From: CAKRJP01 sp963597615 | Lineage (GTDB): Bacteria > Bacillota > Clostridia > Lachnospirales > Lachnospiraceae | Direction of reading: 5' to 3' | Length of the DNA stretch: 64,000 nucleotides | Assembly: GCA_963597615.1 (NCBI GenBank) | Contig: CAVBQS010000053.1 | Location: 186,001 to 250,000 of the forward strand | Part shown: piece after piece, positions 8,306 through 17,603 of the stretch | Position numbering within the stretch: position 1 is the stretch's first letter | How the letters are laid out: each line of letters opens with the position of its first letter | The notes under the pieces: generated by a model | The model's database searches: none | What the model saw: only the letters and a program-made list of their open reading frames with translations | Told to the model about the DNA's origin: nothing | Made by a program: the position numbers and the translations under genes

Positions 8306-9329
8306 ATGGAAGAAAATCCTGGGAGCCTCCCTGATAGTTATTCTTTTGTTGACTGGGGGCTGTGGAAAGAAAGAGGAAATGGATGCCGGGATCCTGCGAG
8401 TGGGAATTGTGACTTACAGTCAGGACGATCCTAATATCAATGCCCTTACAGATAATTTGAAAGAAGACTTAAAGAAAAAAGAAACAAAAGATATGAATGT
8501 AATTGTCTCTGTGAAATCCGGTGGAGATAATCAGGAAGACCAAGATCAGGTGGTGGAGGAGATGATTGACGCAGGTTGTGATATTTTGTGCGTAAATTTA
8601 GTGGACCGAACTGCTCCATCAAAAATTATTAAGATGGCTAAAGAAAATGACATTCCTGTGCTTTTCTTTAACAGAGAACCTGTAAGGGAAGACTTGTTTC
8701 AGTGGGAAAACTTATATTATATTGGCTGTGAGGCAGAGCAGTCTGGTGTTATACAGGGAAAAACGGCTGCTGACTACATAAAGGAACATCCGGAGTTAGA
8801 CCGCAATCAGGATGGGAAAATTCAGTATGTAATGTTAGTGGGAGAGGCTGGACACCAGGATTCCATTAGCCGAACAGAGGTGTCTGTAAAAACCCTTATG
8901 GAGGAGGGAGTTTGCTTAGAGAAGATCAGCAATCAATTTGCAGATTGGAACAGGGGCCAGGCAGAAAATCGCATGAGCCGCATTATTAGTCAATATGGGG
9001 ATGGGGTAGAACTAATTCTATCCAACAATGACGAAATGGCTTTGGGAGCAGTTGAAGCATATGAAAAGGCTGGGATTGAAGAGTCTAAATGGCCTGCAAT
9101 TTTTGGAATCGATGGACTTACAGATGCACTGACTGCTATTAAAGAAGGAAAGATTCAGGGAACTGTCTATCAGGACCGGGAGGATCTTGCCAGGCAGATG
9201 GCAAGGATGACCCTTTTGCTTTACAAGGATCAGTCGCTGGAAGAGATGAGTCTTGAGGATAAAAAATACTATACAGCTCAGTATCGAAGAGTAGATGGGG
9301 ACAACGTGGATAGTTTCGTTGGAAGATAA
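8268..9329 (+). CDS. Galactose/glucose-binding lipoprotein, MglB-like
   Basis: 353 residues with a lipoprotein signal: positively charged start, hydrophobic core and the lipobox L-T-G-G-C. The mature part aligns well by eye with E. coli MglB: V-N-L-V-D near the hinge, F-F-N-R-E-P, a calcium-loop-like D-R-N-Q-D-G-K-I-Q followed by V-G-E-A-G-H, S-N-N-D-E-M-A-L-G-A-V-E-A, and F-G-I-D-G-L. A galactose/glucose-type ligand is therefore plausible. A GGAGAGG site precedes ATG 8268, which lies inside the previous gene. It sits in the two-component operon, not the transporter operon, so it may feed the kinase, the upstream Mgl transporter, or both. Confidence 0.85.
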   Translation: MKKWKSICISASKWKKILGASLIVILLLTGGCGKKEEMDAGILRVGIVTYSQDDPNINALTDNLKEDLKKKETKDMNVIVSVKSGGDNQEDQDQVVEEMIDAGCDILCVNLVDRTAPSKIIKMAKENDIPVLFFNREPVREDLFQWENLYYIGCEAEQSGVIQGKTAADYIKEHPELDRNQDGKIQYVMLVGEAGHQDSISRTEVSVKTLMEEGVCLEKISNQFADWNRGQAENRMSRIISQYGDGVELILSNNDEMALGAVEAYEKAGIEESKWPAIFGIDGLTDALTAIKEGKIQGTVYQDREDLARQMARMTLLLYKDQSLEEMSLEDKKYYTAQYRRVDGDNVDSFVGR

Positions 9330-9360
9330 TAAAGAAATATTAGATAGGAGATTAGCTAGA

Positions 9361-9933
9361 ATGAAAGAATCCTGGTTGGAAGAATTTTACCAAGAGACAG
9401 ATGCAAATAAACGATTAGAATTATTGAAAGAACATGGGGCAGAAGGCAGTCGCTCTGACAATGAATTTCGCAAGAAAATTTGGATTGCACGCTATGGAAA
9501 AAGAAAGCCGTCAAAAGATGCCTTTGTGGGATCTTTAATGGAGCTAAAGTATTTGGCAGAAGGCAGTCCTCTAGACCTGGGAGGAAAGAAAAAACGTCAG
9601 GGGGCAAAGATATTAGTTGAGCTAGGATTAGCTAATGTGGATGAACTAAGTTGGGAAGAAAGAAGGATTTTAGAAGCAGAGTTAATCAATGTGTTTTTCT
9701 GCTTTATAGAAGTGAGCCGAAAAGGGCGAGGTTTTACCTCCATGGTATTTGGCATGGGCCAGCTGTCAGATGAAGGAACTGCAAAGAAAATTGCAGAGCA
9801 AATTAGCGTCATAGCCTTTGAGGCCCCTCATATATTACATATGGACAGGGAGTATGCATTACTAAAGGAAGCAGCCCTACAAGCATACCGAAAAGAATAT
9901 CCAAATAGGGAACATTTTTTGAGAAAAATATGA
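9361..9933 (+). CDS. Conserved hypothetical protein (about 190 aa)
   Basis: I do not recognise a characterised function; similar-sized DUF proteins occur in Lachnospiraceae (perhaps DUF6553, from memory only). The protein is soluble, charged and mostly helical, with a central F-F-C-F-I-E-V-S-R segment and no membrane helix or catalytic motif I can name. The ATG at 9361 has TAGGAGAT 8 bases upstream and starts after the preceding stop. The frame is also open upstream to an ATG at 9295, inside the binding-protein gene, but that one has no ribosome site. It lies between the sugar-sensing operon and galK and may be co-transcribed with either. Confidence 0.65.
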   Translation: MKESWLEEFYQETDANKRLELLKEHGAEGSRSDNEFRKKIWIARYGKRKPSKDAFVGSLMELKYLAEGSPLDLGGKKKRQGAKILVELGLANVDELSWEERRILEAELINVFFCFIEVSRKGRGFTSMVFGMGQLSDEGTAKKIAEQISVIAFEAPHILHMDREYALLKEAALQAYRKEYPNREHFLRKI

Positions 9934-10060
9934 TATGATACCAAAGGAATATTTTTCGGAGAAAAAAGAGGGGTTTTGGACTTTGAGCTGAAGGAAGATA
10001 TTAACAGATTACTTAACAGTAATTTGTAAAGATATAAGAAAAAACGGAGGAAAACAAAAC

Positions 10061-11347
10061 ATGAAAAAATGGAATGAGCTGTATCAGATGGTGGAAAATC
10101 AGGAATTGAAACAAGCATTTTTAAAGGCTGGTTATCAGGATATGGAGGAAGCCACTGCCCGTGTAAAGCATGTGATGGAGGCATTTAAGGAAACCTTTGA
10201 CCTTTCAGAGGACAAGGAAGTGGCCCTGTGCTCAGCGCCTGGACGTACGGAAATCGGTGGAAATCACACAGACCATCAGCATGGTAATGTGCTGGCAGCT
10301 TCTGTAAACTTAGATTTTCTTTCTTGTGTGGCACTAAATGGAACAAACCTTGTAAGATTTCAGTCTGAAGGATGGCCTATGACTACCATCGATATTACTG
10401 ATGTGGAGCCAAAGGAAGAGGAAAAAGAAACTACAGAATCTTTAGTGCGAGGTGTATTTGCAGAGCTTAAAAAAGCAGGATATCCAGTGGCAGGCTGTGA
10501 CATTTATGCAGTATCCAGTGTACTTCCGGGATCTGGTCTTTCTTCTTCCGCAGCCTGCGAGATTCTCCTAGGAGTTGTAGGAAATCACCTCTTCTGCAAG
10601 GATGAATTGGATGCGGTAACTCTTGCAAAGATTGGACAGAAGGCAGAGAATATTTACTTTGGAAAACCTAGTGGATTGATGGATCAAACTGCTTCCTCCG
10701 TAGGAGAGGCTGTTGCCATTGACTTTAAGGATCCGGAAGCTCCAGTGGTTCGTCCGGTGGCAGCAGATCTTAGGGCTATGGGACTGGCACTTTGTATCGT
10801 AGATAGTGGTGCGGACCATGCCGCCCTTACAGGAGAATATGCAGCGATTCCAAGAGATATGTGTAAGGTAGCAGAATATTTTGGGAAGAAAGTGCTTAGA
10901 GATGTAAATGAAGAAGACTTCTTAAATACATTGCCGGAGGTTCGAAAAGCTGTGGGAGACCAGGCAGTACTTCGGGCTATGCACTTCTTTGCAGATAACA
11001 AATTTGCTGTTTTGGAAGCAGATGCCTTAAACAAGGGAGATAAGGAGGAATTCCTTAGAATTATCAGGGAATCCGGCCGTTCTTCCTGGGAACTTTTGCA
11101 GAATATCACCCCAAGTGGTGCTGTAGAACATCAGGATATGGCAGTAGCTTTAGCGGCAGCTGAGATTGCCTTAAAAGGAAAAGGAGCTTGTCGTGTTCAC
11201 GGTGGCGGATTTGCAGGAACCTTACAGGCTTTCGTGCCTCTTGAGGATGTAGAAAGCTTTAAAGCAGATATGGAGAAGATGCTGAAGAAGGGTTGCTGTC
11301 ACGTTCTGAATATTCGACCTGCAGGTGGAATCGTTCTTTCTGCTTAG
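10061..11347 (+). CDS. galK: Galactokinase
   Basis: Phosphorylates galactose to galactose 1-phosphate with ATP, the first Leloir step. 428 residues, GHMP-kinase fold. Visible are the galactokinase signature A-P-G-R-T-E-I-G-G-N-H-T-D-H-Q, the ATP-binding motif L-P-G-S-G-L-S-S-S-A, the M-D-Q-T-A-S region holding the catalytic Asp environment, and the C-terminal G-G-G-F-A-G-T motif. The usual Arg-Ile-Asn of the signature reads Thr-Glu-Ile-Gly-Gly-Asn here, a normal variant. A GGAGG site precedes the ATG. It is followed 73 bases later by galT. Confidence 0.95.
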   Translation: MKKWNELYQMVENQELKQAFLKAGYQDMEEATARVKHVMEAFKETFDLSEDKEVALCSAPGRTEIGGNHTDHQHGNVLAASVNLDFLSCVALNGTNLVRFQSEGWPMTTIDITDVEPKEEEKETTESLVRGVFAELKKAGYPVAGCDIYAVSSVLPGSGLSSSAACEILLGVVGNHLFCKDELDAVTLAKIGQKAENIYFGKPSGLMDQTASSVGEAVAIDFKDPEAPVVRPVAADLRAMGLALCIVDSGADHAALTGEYAAIPRDMCKVAEYFGKKVLRDVNEEDFLNTLPEVRKAVGDQAVLRAMHFFADNKFAVLEADALNKGDKEEFLRIIRESGRSSWELLQNITPSGAVEHQDMAVALAAAEIALKGKGACRVHGGGFAGTLQAFVPLEDVESFKADMEKMLKKGCCHVLNIRPAGGIVLSA

Positions 11348-11420
11348 GATGCTCTCAGTAAGCGAAAATGACGAAGACAGGCGCACGAATATTAGATTAA
11401 GGAATGGAGGTTAAGGCGAA

Positions 11421-12917
11421 ATGAGCAGGAATGCATGGATTACAAGCCTTGTGAAATATGGATTGGAAAAGGGCCTGATAGAGCCAGAGGAGAAGGCTTG
11501 GGCAGCCAATAGTCTTTTAAATGTTTTGGAATTAGACTCCTTTGAGTGGGAAGAGACAGAAGAGGGGGAGGGCTTAGAATTGTGTGAGATTCTTTCATGG
11601 CTTATGGATGATGCCTATGAAAGAGGTGTCTTAAAGGAGAGTTCCATTGCCTACCGTGATCTTTTTGATACAAAGATTATGGGAAGCATCACTCCAAGAC
11701 CTTCCCAGGTAAGAAAGAAATTCAAAGACTTGGTGGCAGAGTCTTCAAAGAAAGCTACAGACTGGTATTATGAATTTAGTCAGGATACCAACTACATAAG
11801 AAGAGATAGGATTGTAAAGGATATGCGCTGGAAATCTCAGACTGAGTATGGCCAGATGGATATTTCCATTAACCTGTCAAAGCCGGAGAAGGATCCCAAG
11901 GCTATTGCAGCAGCAAGAAACCAGGTTGCTTCTAATTATCCTAAGTGTATGCTTTGTGAGGAAAATGAAGGGTATCCCGGACGTTTGAATTTCCCGGCAA
12001 GACAAAATCATAGAATTGTACCTATTTGTATTAATGGAGCTCCTTGGTATTTGCAGTATTCTCCTTATGTATATTACAATGAGCATTGCATTTGCTTTAA
12101 TAAAATTCATACACCAATGAAAATTGACAGAGCTTGCTTTGGAAAACTTTTAGATTTCGTTGGACAGTTCCCGCATTATTTTGTAGGATCTAATGCAGAT
12201 CTTCCAATCGTGGGAGGTTCTATTTTAGCCCACGACCACTTCCAGGGTGGTCATTACACCTTCGCCATGGAGAAGGCTCCTGTGGAGACTGAGATTTTCT
12301 TTAAAGGATTTGAGGATGTGGAGGCTGGAATTGTAAAGTGGCCTATGTCAGTTATTCGTTTGAAGGCAAAGGAACCAGAGCGATTAGTGGAACTGGCAGA
12401 TAAGATCCTTGGAAGCTGGAGAGGATATACCGATGCTTCTGTAACTATATTTGCAGAGACCGATGGGGAGCCTCACAATACCATTACTCCTATTGCCAGA
12501 AGAAGAGGGGAAGATTATGAGCTGGATTTGGTACTCCGCAATAATCTTACCACTGAGGAACATCCTCTGGGAGTTTATCATCCTCATGCAGAACTTCATC
12601 ATATTAAGAAAGAAAATATCGGCCTTATTGAGGTTATGGGTCTTGCAATTTTGCCAGGACGTTTAAAGACAGAGCTTGCAGCGGTAGCTGAAAAATTAGC
12701 GGCAGGAGAAGACCTAAGAGAAGACCCACTTACTGCGTCCCATGCAGATTGGGGCCAGGAGATTCTTTCAAGACATACGGTAACTAAGGAAAATGCTTGG
12801 GAGATTATTCAGGAAGAAGTTGGTCTAGTATTTGCAAAAGTATTGGAGCATGCAGGAGTTTATGCCAGAACAGAAGAGGGAAAGGAAGCTTTCCTACGAT
12901 TTGTAGACCAGGTATAG
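11421..12917 (+). CDS. galT: UDP-glucose--hexose-1-phosphate uridylyltransferase, class II
   Basis: 498 residues, the long Firmicutes GalT family (GalT class II), which exchanges UMP between UDP-glucose and galactose 1-phosphate. The signature region reads I-L-A-H-D-H-F-Q-G-G-H, which supplies the active-site histidine; later H-P-H-A-E-L-H-H is also typical of this class. The start has GGAGG about 12 bases upstream. galE is not in the window. It is the last gene before a strong terminator, so galK-galT form one unit. Confidence 0.95.
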   Translation: MSRNAWITSLVKYGLEKGLIEPEEKAWAANSLLNVLELDSFEWEETEEGEGLELCEILSWLMDDAYERGVLKESSIAYRDLFDTKIMGSITPRPSQVRKKFKDLVAESSKKATDWYYEFSQDTNYIRRDRIVKDMRWKSQTEYGQMDISINLSKPEKDPKAIAAARNQVASNYPKCMLCEENEGYPGRLNFPARQNHRIVPICINGAPWYLQYSPYVYYNEHCICFNKIHTPMKIDRACFGKLLDFVGQFPHYFVGSNADLPIVGGSILAHDHFQGGHYTFAMEKAPVETEIFFKGFEDVEAGIVKWPMSVIRLKAKEPERLVELADKILGSWRGYTDASVTIFAETDGEPHNTITPIARRRGEDYELDLVLRNNLTTEEHPLGVYHPHAELHHIKKENIGLIEVMGLAILPGRLKTELAAVAEKLAAGEDLREDPLTASHADWGQEILSRHTVTKENAWEIIQEEVGLVFAKVLEHAGVYARTEEGKEAFLRFVDQV

Positions 12918-12965
12918 ACTGGCTGGATTTTGGAAAATTCATAAAAAGATATATAAAGAAAAGTA

Positions 12966-12996
12966 GGGTTGTGATATCTCATCACAGCCCTTTTTT
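12966..12996 (+). terminator. Rho-independent terminator after galT
   Basis: A 10-bp stem (GGGTTGTGAT with ATCACAGCCC, one wobble) is followed by six T. It separates galT from the LytTR-type repeats immediately downstream. Confidence 0.88.
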
Positions 12997-12997
12997 A

Positions 12998-13027
12998 ACC
13001 GTTTATGCGAAAATACTGTCCATTTGT
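12998..13027 (+). promoter_or_regulatory. Predicted LytTR operator: two 9-bp direct repeats 21 bp apart, upstream of the GH3 gene
   Basis: ACCGTTTAT at 12998-13006 fits the published LytTR consensus [TA][AC][CA]GTTN[AG][TG] at every position. TCCATTTGT at 13019-13027 fits at 8 of 9. The 12-base gap (21 bp centre to centre, two helical turns) is the usual arrangement for AgrA/ComE/VirR-type sites. A longer direct repeat runs through both (TTTATGCGAAAATACT at 13002 and TTTGTGCGAAATCACT at 13023). A possible -10 (TACTAT, 13059-13064) lies about 32 bases downstream and has no good -35, as expected for an activated promoter. The LytTR regulator gene is the next-but-one feature. Confidence 0.6.
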
Positions 13028-13111
13028 GCGAAATCACTTTAGCTTTCTTTTGGTGTGCTACTATAGCATCAGATGATATTTGAGGGAAAATAGAAAGAGA
13101 GGAAAAGATTC

Positions 13112-15508
13112 ATGAGTCTGAAATATGAAGCCATCATTAAGAAAATGACCTTGGAAGAGAAAGCACGGATGATGTCCGGTAAAAGCACCTGGGAAACCCA
13201 GGATTATGAAAAATATGGGATTCCGTCTATGTTTATGTCAGATGGTCCCCACGGCCTTCGCAAGCAGGCAGGAGCAGGAGATCATTTGGGAATCAATGGC
13301 AGTTTGCCGGCTACTTGTTTTCCTACTGCGGCTTCCGTAGCCAACAGCTGGGATGAGTCCTTAGGAGAAGAAATTGGACAGGCCTTAGGGGAAGAGGCAG
13401 CAACTCTTGGGGTAAATGTAGTTTTAGGACCCGGCCTTAATATAAAAAGAAGTCCCCTGTGCGGACGAAACTTTGAGTATTTTTCAGAGGATCCCTATCA
13501 CGCAGGAAAAATGGCAGCAGCTTATATCCGGGGAATCCAAAGTAAGGGAGTGGCAGCCTGCCCAAAACACTTTGCAGCCAACAGCCAAGAACTTCGCCGT
13601 ATGGCTAACGATTCTGTAGTGGATGAGCGTACCTTTAGAGAAATTTATACCACAGGATTCGAGATTGCTGTAAAGGAAGGCCATGCAAAATCTATTATGT
13701 CCTCCTACAATGAGATTAATGGGGTGTATGCCAATGAAAATTCCCACCTTTTACAGGAAATTTTGGTGGATGAGTGGGGCTTTGATGGCTATGTTGTTTC
13801 TGACTGGGGCGGAAGTAACGACCATGCCTTAGGAGTAAAGAACGGAAGTCATTTGGAAATGCCAGGAACCGGAGACAGCGGTGTTCATGACATTGTAAAA
13901 GCTATTAAAGAAGGAAGCCTTTCTGAGGATACCTTAGACCAGAGATTAGATGAACTTCTAGCAGTTATTTTTGACACTCATGATGCTACAGAAAATGCCA
14001 AGGGAAAGTCCTTTGATATTGAGGCTCACCATGCTCTTGCTAGAAAAGCTGCAGAGGAAAGCATTGTGCTTCTAAAAAATGAAGACCAGATCCTTCCTTT
14101 AAAGGCGGGAACTAAGGTTGCTGTTATTGGAGATTTTGCAAAGGTTCCCCGCTACCAGGGAGCAGGTTCTTCTCTGGTAAATCCTACCAAGGAAGCAGAG
14201 AGCATCTTAAATGTCATTAAAGATTACGATGTAGAGATGGTGTCCTACAGCCAGGGTTATGTTCGCAACAAAAAGCCAGATCATAATTTGATTAAAGAAG
14301 CAAAGGAAGCAGCAAAAAATGCAGAGGTGGTTTTAATCTTTGCAGGATTAGATGAGATTAGTGAGTCAGAGGGACTTGACCGTACCCACATGGAAATGCC
14401 GGAAGGACAGAGGGCCTTGATCGATGAAATTTCCACAGTAAATGACAAGGTGGTTGTGGTGCTTTCTGCAGGATCTGCCGTTGAGATGCCATGGCATTCT
14501 TATGTAAAGGGAATTCTTCATGGATATTTAGGAGGACAGGCAGGAGCCTCTGCCATGATGAATGCCATTACCGGTAAGGTAAATCCATCTGGTAGATTAA
14601 ATGAAACTTATCCTATGGCATACAAGGATACCCCGGCCTATGCCTATTATCCAGGAAAAGAAAGAAGCAGTGAGTTTAGAGAGGGGCTTTATGTTGGATA
14701 TCGCTATTATTCTACCCTTCAGAAAAAAGTTCGCTTCCCATTTGGCTATGGTTTGAGTTATACTACATTTACATATAGTGATTTAAAGGTTACAGATCAG
14801 GGTGTTACCTTTAAAATCAAAAATACAGGTAAGCTTGTAGGATGTGAGATTCCACAGCTCTATGTAGGAAAGAAATCTGACACAATTTTCCGCCCGGTTT
14901 ATGAATTAAAGGGATTTGCAAGAGTAGATCTTGCACCGGGAGAAGAAAAGGAGGTTGCCATTTCCTTTGATGATAAGACCTTCCGCTTCTATGATGTAAG
15001 AACCGATAGCTGGGAAATTGAAAGTGGATGCTATGAAATCTATGTAGGATCCGATGCGGCAACTATGAAGCTGGAGGGAAACCTTGAAGTGAAGGGCACC
15101 GTAACAGAGGGAGGATATAAGAAAGAAAGCCTTCCGAGTTATTTCTCCGGTAAGGTGACCGATATTAAAGATCCTGAATTTAGAGAACTTTACGGAAGAG
15201 AGATTCCGGATGGCAGCTGGAGTGGTGAGATTCGCATGAACGATGCCGTATGTCAGCTCTATTACGGAAAAGGTATTCTTGGAAAGATTTTCTGTGGAGT
15301 CCTTAAGCAGATGATCAAGCATTGCGAGAAGACTGGTAAGCCAAACCTGAATGTATTATTTAACTATAATATGCCAATCCGTGGTTATGCAAAGATGACC
15401 GGCGGTTTTGTCACAATGGACATGGCCAGGGCCCTGACAGAAATGGCCAATGGACATCGAATTACAGGAACAGCTCATTTAATCAAGGCAGCGATTAAGA
15501 GAAACTAA
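13112..15508 (+). CDS. Cytoplasmic family 3 glycoside hydrolase (beta-glucosidase type)
   Basis: 798 residues, no signal peptide. The (beta/alpha)8 domain covers residues 1-300, with the K-H-F-A-A-N-S-Q motif and the nucleophile D231 in V-V-S-D-W-G-G. An alpha/beta sandwich follows at about 310-540, with the likely acid/base Glu in S-E-S-E-G-L-D-R. A fibronectin-III-like domain at about 575-660 begins after F-G-Y-G-L-S-Y-T-T-F. The last ~120 residues are a helical tail. It should cleave imported beta-glucosides or related oligosaccharides; the linkage cannot be told from sequence. It is preceded by LytTR-type repeats and followed by the regulator and kinase that probably control it. Confidence 0.9.
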   Translation: MSLKYEAIIKKMTLEEKARMMSGKSTWETQDYEKYGIPSMFMSDGPHGLRKQAGAGDHLGINGSLPATCFPTAASVANSWDESLGEEIGQALGEEAATLGVNVVLGPGLNIKRSPLCGRNFEYFSEDPYHAGKMAAAYIRGIQSKGVAACPKHFAANSQELRRMANDSVVDERTFREIYTTGFEIAVKEGHAKSIMSSYNEINGVYANENSHLLQEILVDEWGFDGYVVSDWGGSNDHALGVKNGSHLEMPGTGDSGVHDIVKAIKEGSLSEDTLDQRLDELLAVIFDTHDATENAKGKSFDIEAHHALARKAAEESIVLLKNEDQILPLKAGTKVAVIGDFAKVPRYQGAGSSLVNPTKEAESILNVIKDYDVEMVSYSQGYVRNKKPDHNLIKEAKEAAKNAEVVLIFAGLDEISESEGLDRTHMEMPEGQRALIDEISTVNDKVVVVLSAGSAVEMPWHSYVKGILHGYLGGQAGASAMMNAITGKVNPSGRLNETYPMAYKDTPAYAYYPGKERSSEFREGLYVGYRYYSTLQKKVRFPFGYGLSYTTFTYSDLKVTDQGVTFKIKNTGKLVGCEIPQLYVGKKSDTIFRPVYELKGFARVDLAPGEEKEVAISFDDKTFRFYDVRTDSWEIESGCYEIYVGSDAATMKLEGNLEVKGTVTEGGYKKESLPSYFSGKVTDIKDPEFRELYGREIPDGSWSGEIRMNDAVCQLYYGKGILGKIFCGVLKQMIKHCEKTGKPNLNVLFNYNMPIRGYAKMTGGFVTMDMARALTEMANGHRITGTAHLIKAAIKRN

Positions 15509-15510
15509 AG

Positions 15511-15544
15511 ACAATTAAGGACAATTAAGGACAATTAAGGACAA
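15511..15544 (+). repeat. Tandem 10-bp repeat (ACAATTAAGG x 3.4) before the LytTR regulator gene
   Basis: Three exact copies of ACAATTAAGG plus ACAA fill the space between the GH3 stop codon and the regulator start. Each copy ends in TAAGG, a Shine-Dalgarno-like core, and the last one is 8 bases from the ATG. Copy number could therefore tune translation of the regulator. Confidence 0.8.
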
Positions 15545-15548
15545 GCCA

Positions 15549-16259
15549 ATGATTAAGATTGCAATAGTAGAAGATGAAGCAATGTATGGGGAACAACTTC
15601 GGACCTATCTTGAGCAATATGAAAAGGAGGAGGGTGAGACTTTTGATATCACCCTCTATACCGATGGAGACCAGATCGTCCATAAATACAAATCAGATTT
15701 CGACATTATTTTAATGGATGTGGAAATGAAATTTATGGACGGTATGTCTGCAGCGGAGGAGATTCGAAAGATTGACTCGGAAGTTGTTATAATTTTTATT
15801 ACAAATATGGCTCAGTATGCCATAAGAGGATACGCGGTAGATGCACTGGATTATGTGCTAAAACCCGTATCCTATTTTGCGTTTTCCCAAAGACTCAAAA
15901 GAGCCATCGACAGAATGCATAAGCGAGAGTCTAAATGCATTATGGTGAACATTAAGGGAGGGACGGTCCGGGTAAATATCGCCAATATTTTTTATGTGGA
16001 CAGTCAGGGCCATACCCTGATCCTTCACACCATCCTTGGAAATTATGCCACTACCGGCACCATGAAGGAAATGGAAGAAAAACTTGCTGGAATGAATTTT
16101 TGCCGAGGCAATAAGGGCTATCTTATTAACCTTCAGCATGTGGATGGAATTCAAGATGGATGTGCCATTGTCCGGGGAGAAAAACTGGTATTAAGCCGGG
16201 CCAGAAAGAAAGAATTTATGGAGGCTCTTACGGAATACTGGGGAGAGGTGGTGAAGTAG
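15549..16259 (+). CDS. LytTR-family response regulator
   Basis: 236 residues. The receiver domain carries E8-D9 and the phospho-acceptor D57 (I-L-M-D-V-E-M), then the K-P motif of V-L-K-P-V. A LytTR DNA-binding domain (about residues 135-230) includes the typical F-C-R-G-N-K-G-Y-L-I-N-L segment. It is followed one base later by an AgrC-like kinase. LytTR-type direct repeats stand upstream of both flanking GH3 genes, so these are the natural targets. No second copy of the operator is seen before its own gene. Confidence 0.92.
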   Translation: MIKIAIVEDEAMYGEQLRTYLEQYEKEEGETFDITLYTDGDQIVHKYKSDFDIILMDVEMKFMDGMSAAEEIRKIDSEVVIIFITNMAQYAIRGYAVDALDYVLKPVSYFAFSQRLKRAIDRMHKRESKCIMVNIKGGTVRVNIANIFYVDSQGHTLILHTILGNYATTGTMKEMEEKLAGMNFCRGNKGYLINLQHVDGIQDGCAIVRGEKLVLSRARKKEFMEALTEYWGEVVK

Positions 16260-16260
16260 T

Positions 16261-17580
16261 ATGCCAGATACGGTGGGACAGATTGTGCCAGACATTCCCA
16301 GATTTTATACTGCCCTTGCAGAGTGGATTGCCTGTATCCTATTTTTGCTGCCTATGAAAAAGAAATATAGCACAAAGAAGACGGCGGTGATAGCAGGAAT
16401 CTTTTTGTTGATTCAAAGTGTCTTCCTTATAGGGACAGACAATGTGCCCATTTATTTGTGGATTCCTTGTATGGTAATGGCTGTGGCCATGATGATGGGA
16501 TTTCTTTATATGACCTGCCAAATTGAACTTTCAGATGTGGCCTATTTTGCAATGATTGCCTTTGCCCTGGCAGAGTTTATGGCAGCCACCGAGTGGCAGT
16601 TGATCTGCTTTGCATGGAAGGGAAATCTTCCGGGAGTCTTCCTTCGGGGAGTCTTGTTGGTCCTTGTATATGGAGGCATCGCTTTTGGTTTTTATCACCT
16701 GGTTCATGTACACCTCCCTTCCGATGGAAGGCTGGCGGTGACAAAGAAGGAATTCTTCTCAGGAGTTATTATTGCCGTTGCAGTATTTGCGGTAAGTAAT
16801 ATTGGCTTTATCAGTGACACAGAAGTAGAGGTGGGATTTTTTTCTTATCCCCTAGGCTTTATCCGAATGCTGGTGGATGCCGGAGGTCTTGCAGTCTTGT
16901 ATGCTCATTTAATGCAGTGCTCAGAGTTTCGGGTTCGGTCGGAACTGGAGGCAGTCCAAAGTGTGCTGCAAAATCAATATGTGCAGTACAAGCAGTCTAG
17001 GGAGAGTATCGACCTGATTAATTACAAATACCATGACCTAAAACATCAGATTGCCTATCTACGAAGTGAAAGGGATTCTGCAAAAAGAGAAGCCTATCTA
17101 GACCGCATGGAGGAAGAAATTAAGCAGTATGAAGCCCAGAACAAAACAGGAAATGCAGTCTTAGATACCGTCCTTACTTCTAAGAGCCTTTACTGTGCCA
17201 AGCATGAAATTACCTTCACCTGCGTGGCAGATGGAACCCTTTTAGAGTTTATGGATGTAATGGATATCTGCAATATTTTCGGAAATGCCCTGGATAATGC
17301 CATTGAGTGTGAACTAAAAATCCCGGATAAGGAAAAACGCCTGATCCATGTTACGGTATCCAAACAGAAAAACTTCTTAATCCTTAGGTTTGAGAATTAT
17401 TTTGAAGGAGACTTAAAGACAAAAGATGGAGATATCCTTACCACCAAGGATGAGAAGGAACACCATGGTTATGGAATAAAGAGCATTCGCTATATTATCA
17501 ATAAGTATGACGGGGCTCTTACGGTGGAAACAAAAGAAAATTGGTTTGAGATGAAGGCTCTGATTCCAATTAAAGAATAA
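16261..17580 (+). CDS. AgrC-like membrane sensor histidine kinase (GHKL)
   Basis: 439 residues. The N-terminal ~215 contain about six hydrophobic helices with short loops and no large extracellular domain, as in AgrC/quorum-type kinases. A coiled-coil linker leads to the phospho-acceptor motif K-Y-H258-D-L-K-H-Q. The GHKL ATPase domain has I-F-G-N-A-L-D-N-A-I-E (N-box) and G-Y-G-I-K-S-I (G-box). It is cognate to the preceding LytTR regulator, with which it is almost contiguous. No signal-peptide precursor or AgrB-type protease is present nearby, so the input is more likely a small molecule or membrane state than an Agr peptide; this is inference. Confidence 0.88.
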   Translation: MPDTVGQIVPDIPRFYTALAEWIACILFLLPMKKKYSTKKTAVIAGIFLLIQSVFLIGTDNVPIYLWIPCMVMAVAMMMGFLYMTCQIELSDVAYFAMIAFALAEFMAATEWQLICFAWKGNLPGVFLRGVLLVLVYGGIAFGFYHLVHVHLPSDGRLAVTKKEFFSGVIIAVAVFAVSNIGFISDTEVEVGFFSYPLGFIRMLVDAGGLAVLYAHLMQCSEFRVRSELEAVQSVLQNQYVQYKQSRESIDLINYKYHDLKHQIAYLRSERDSAKREAYLDRMEEEIKQYEAQNKTGNAVLDTVLTSKSLYCAKHEITFTCVADGTLLEFMDVMDICNIFGNALDNAIECELKIPDKEKRLIHVTVSKQKNFLILRFENYFEGDLKTKDGDILTTKDEKEHHGYGIKSIRYIINKYDGALTVETKENWFEMKALIPIKE

Positions 17581-17603
17581 GATCAGGATTTAATTAGAAA
17601 AAG

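Noticed and set aside
10001..10019. Direct repeats TTAACAG (10001 and 10013) upstream of galK as an operator
   Set aside because: 12-bp period with AT-rich surroundings and no matching copy at other gal genes; too weak to support.
16261..17580. Agr-type peptide quorum system around the AgrC-like kinase
   Set aside because: No AgrB-like protease or AgrD-like peptide gene was found in the flanking sequence or in the short gaps.
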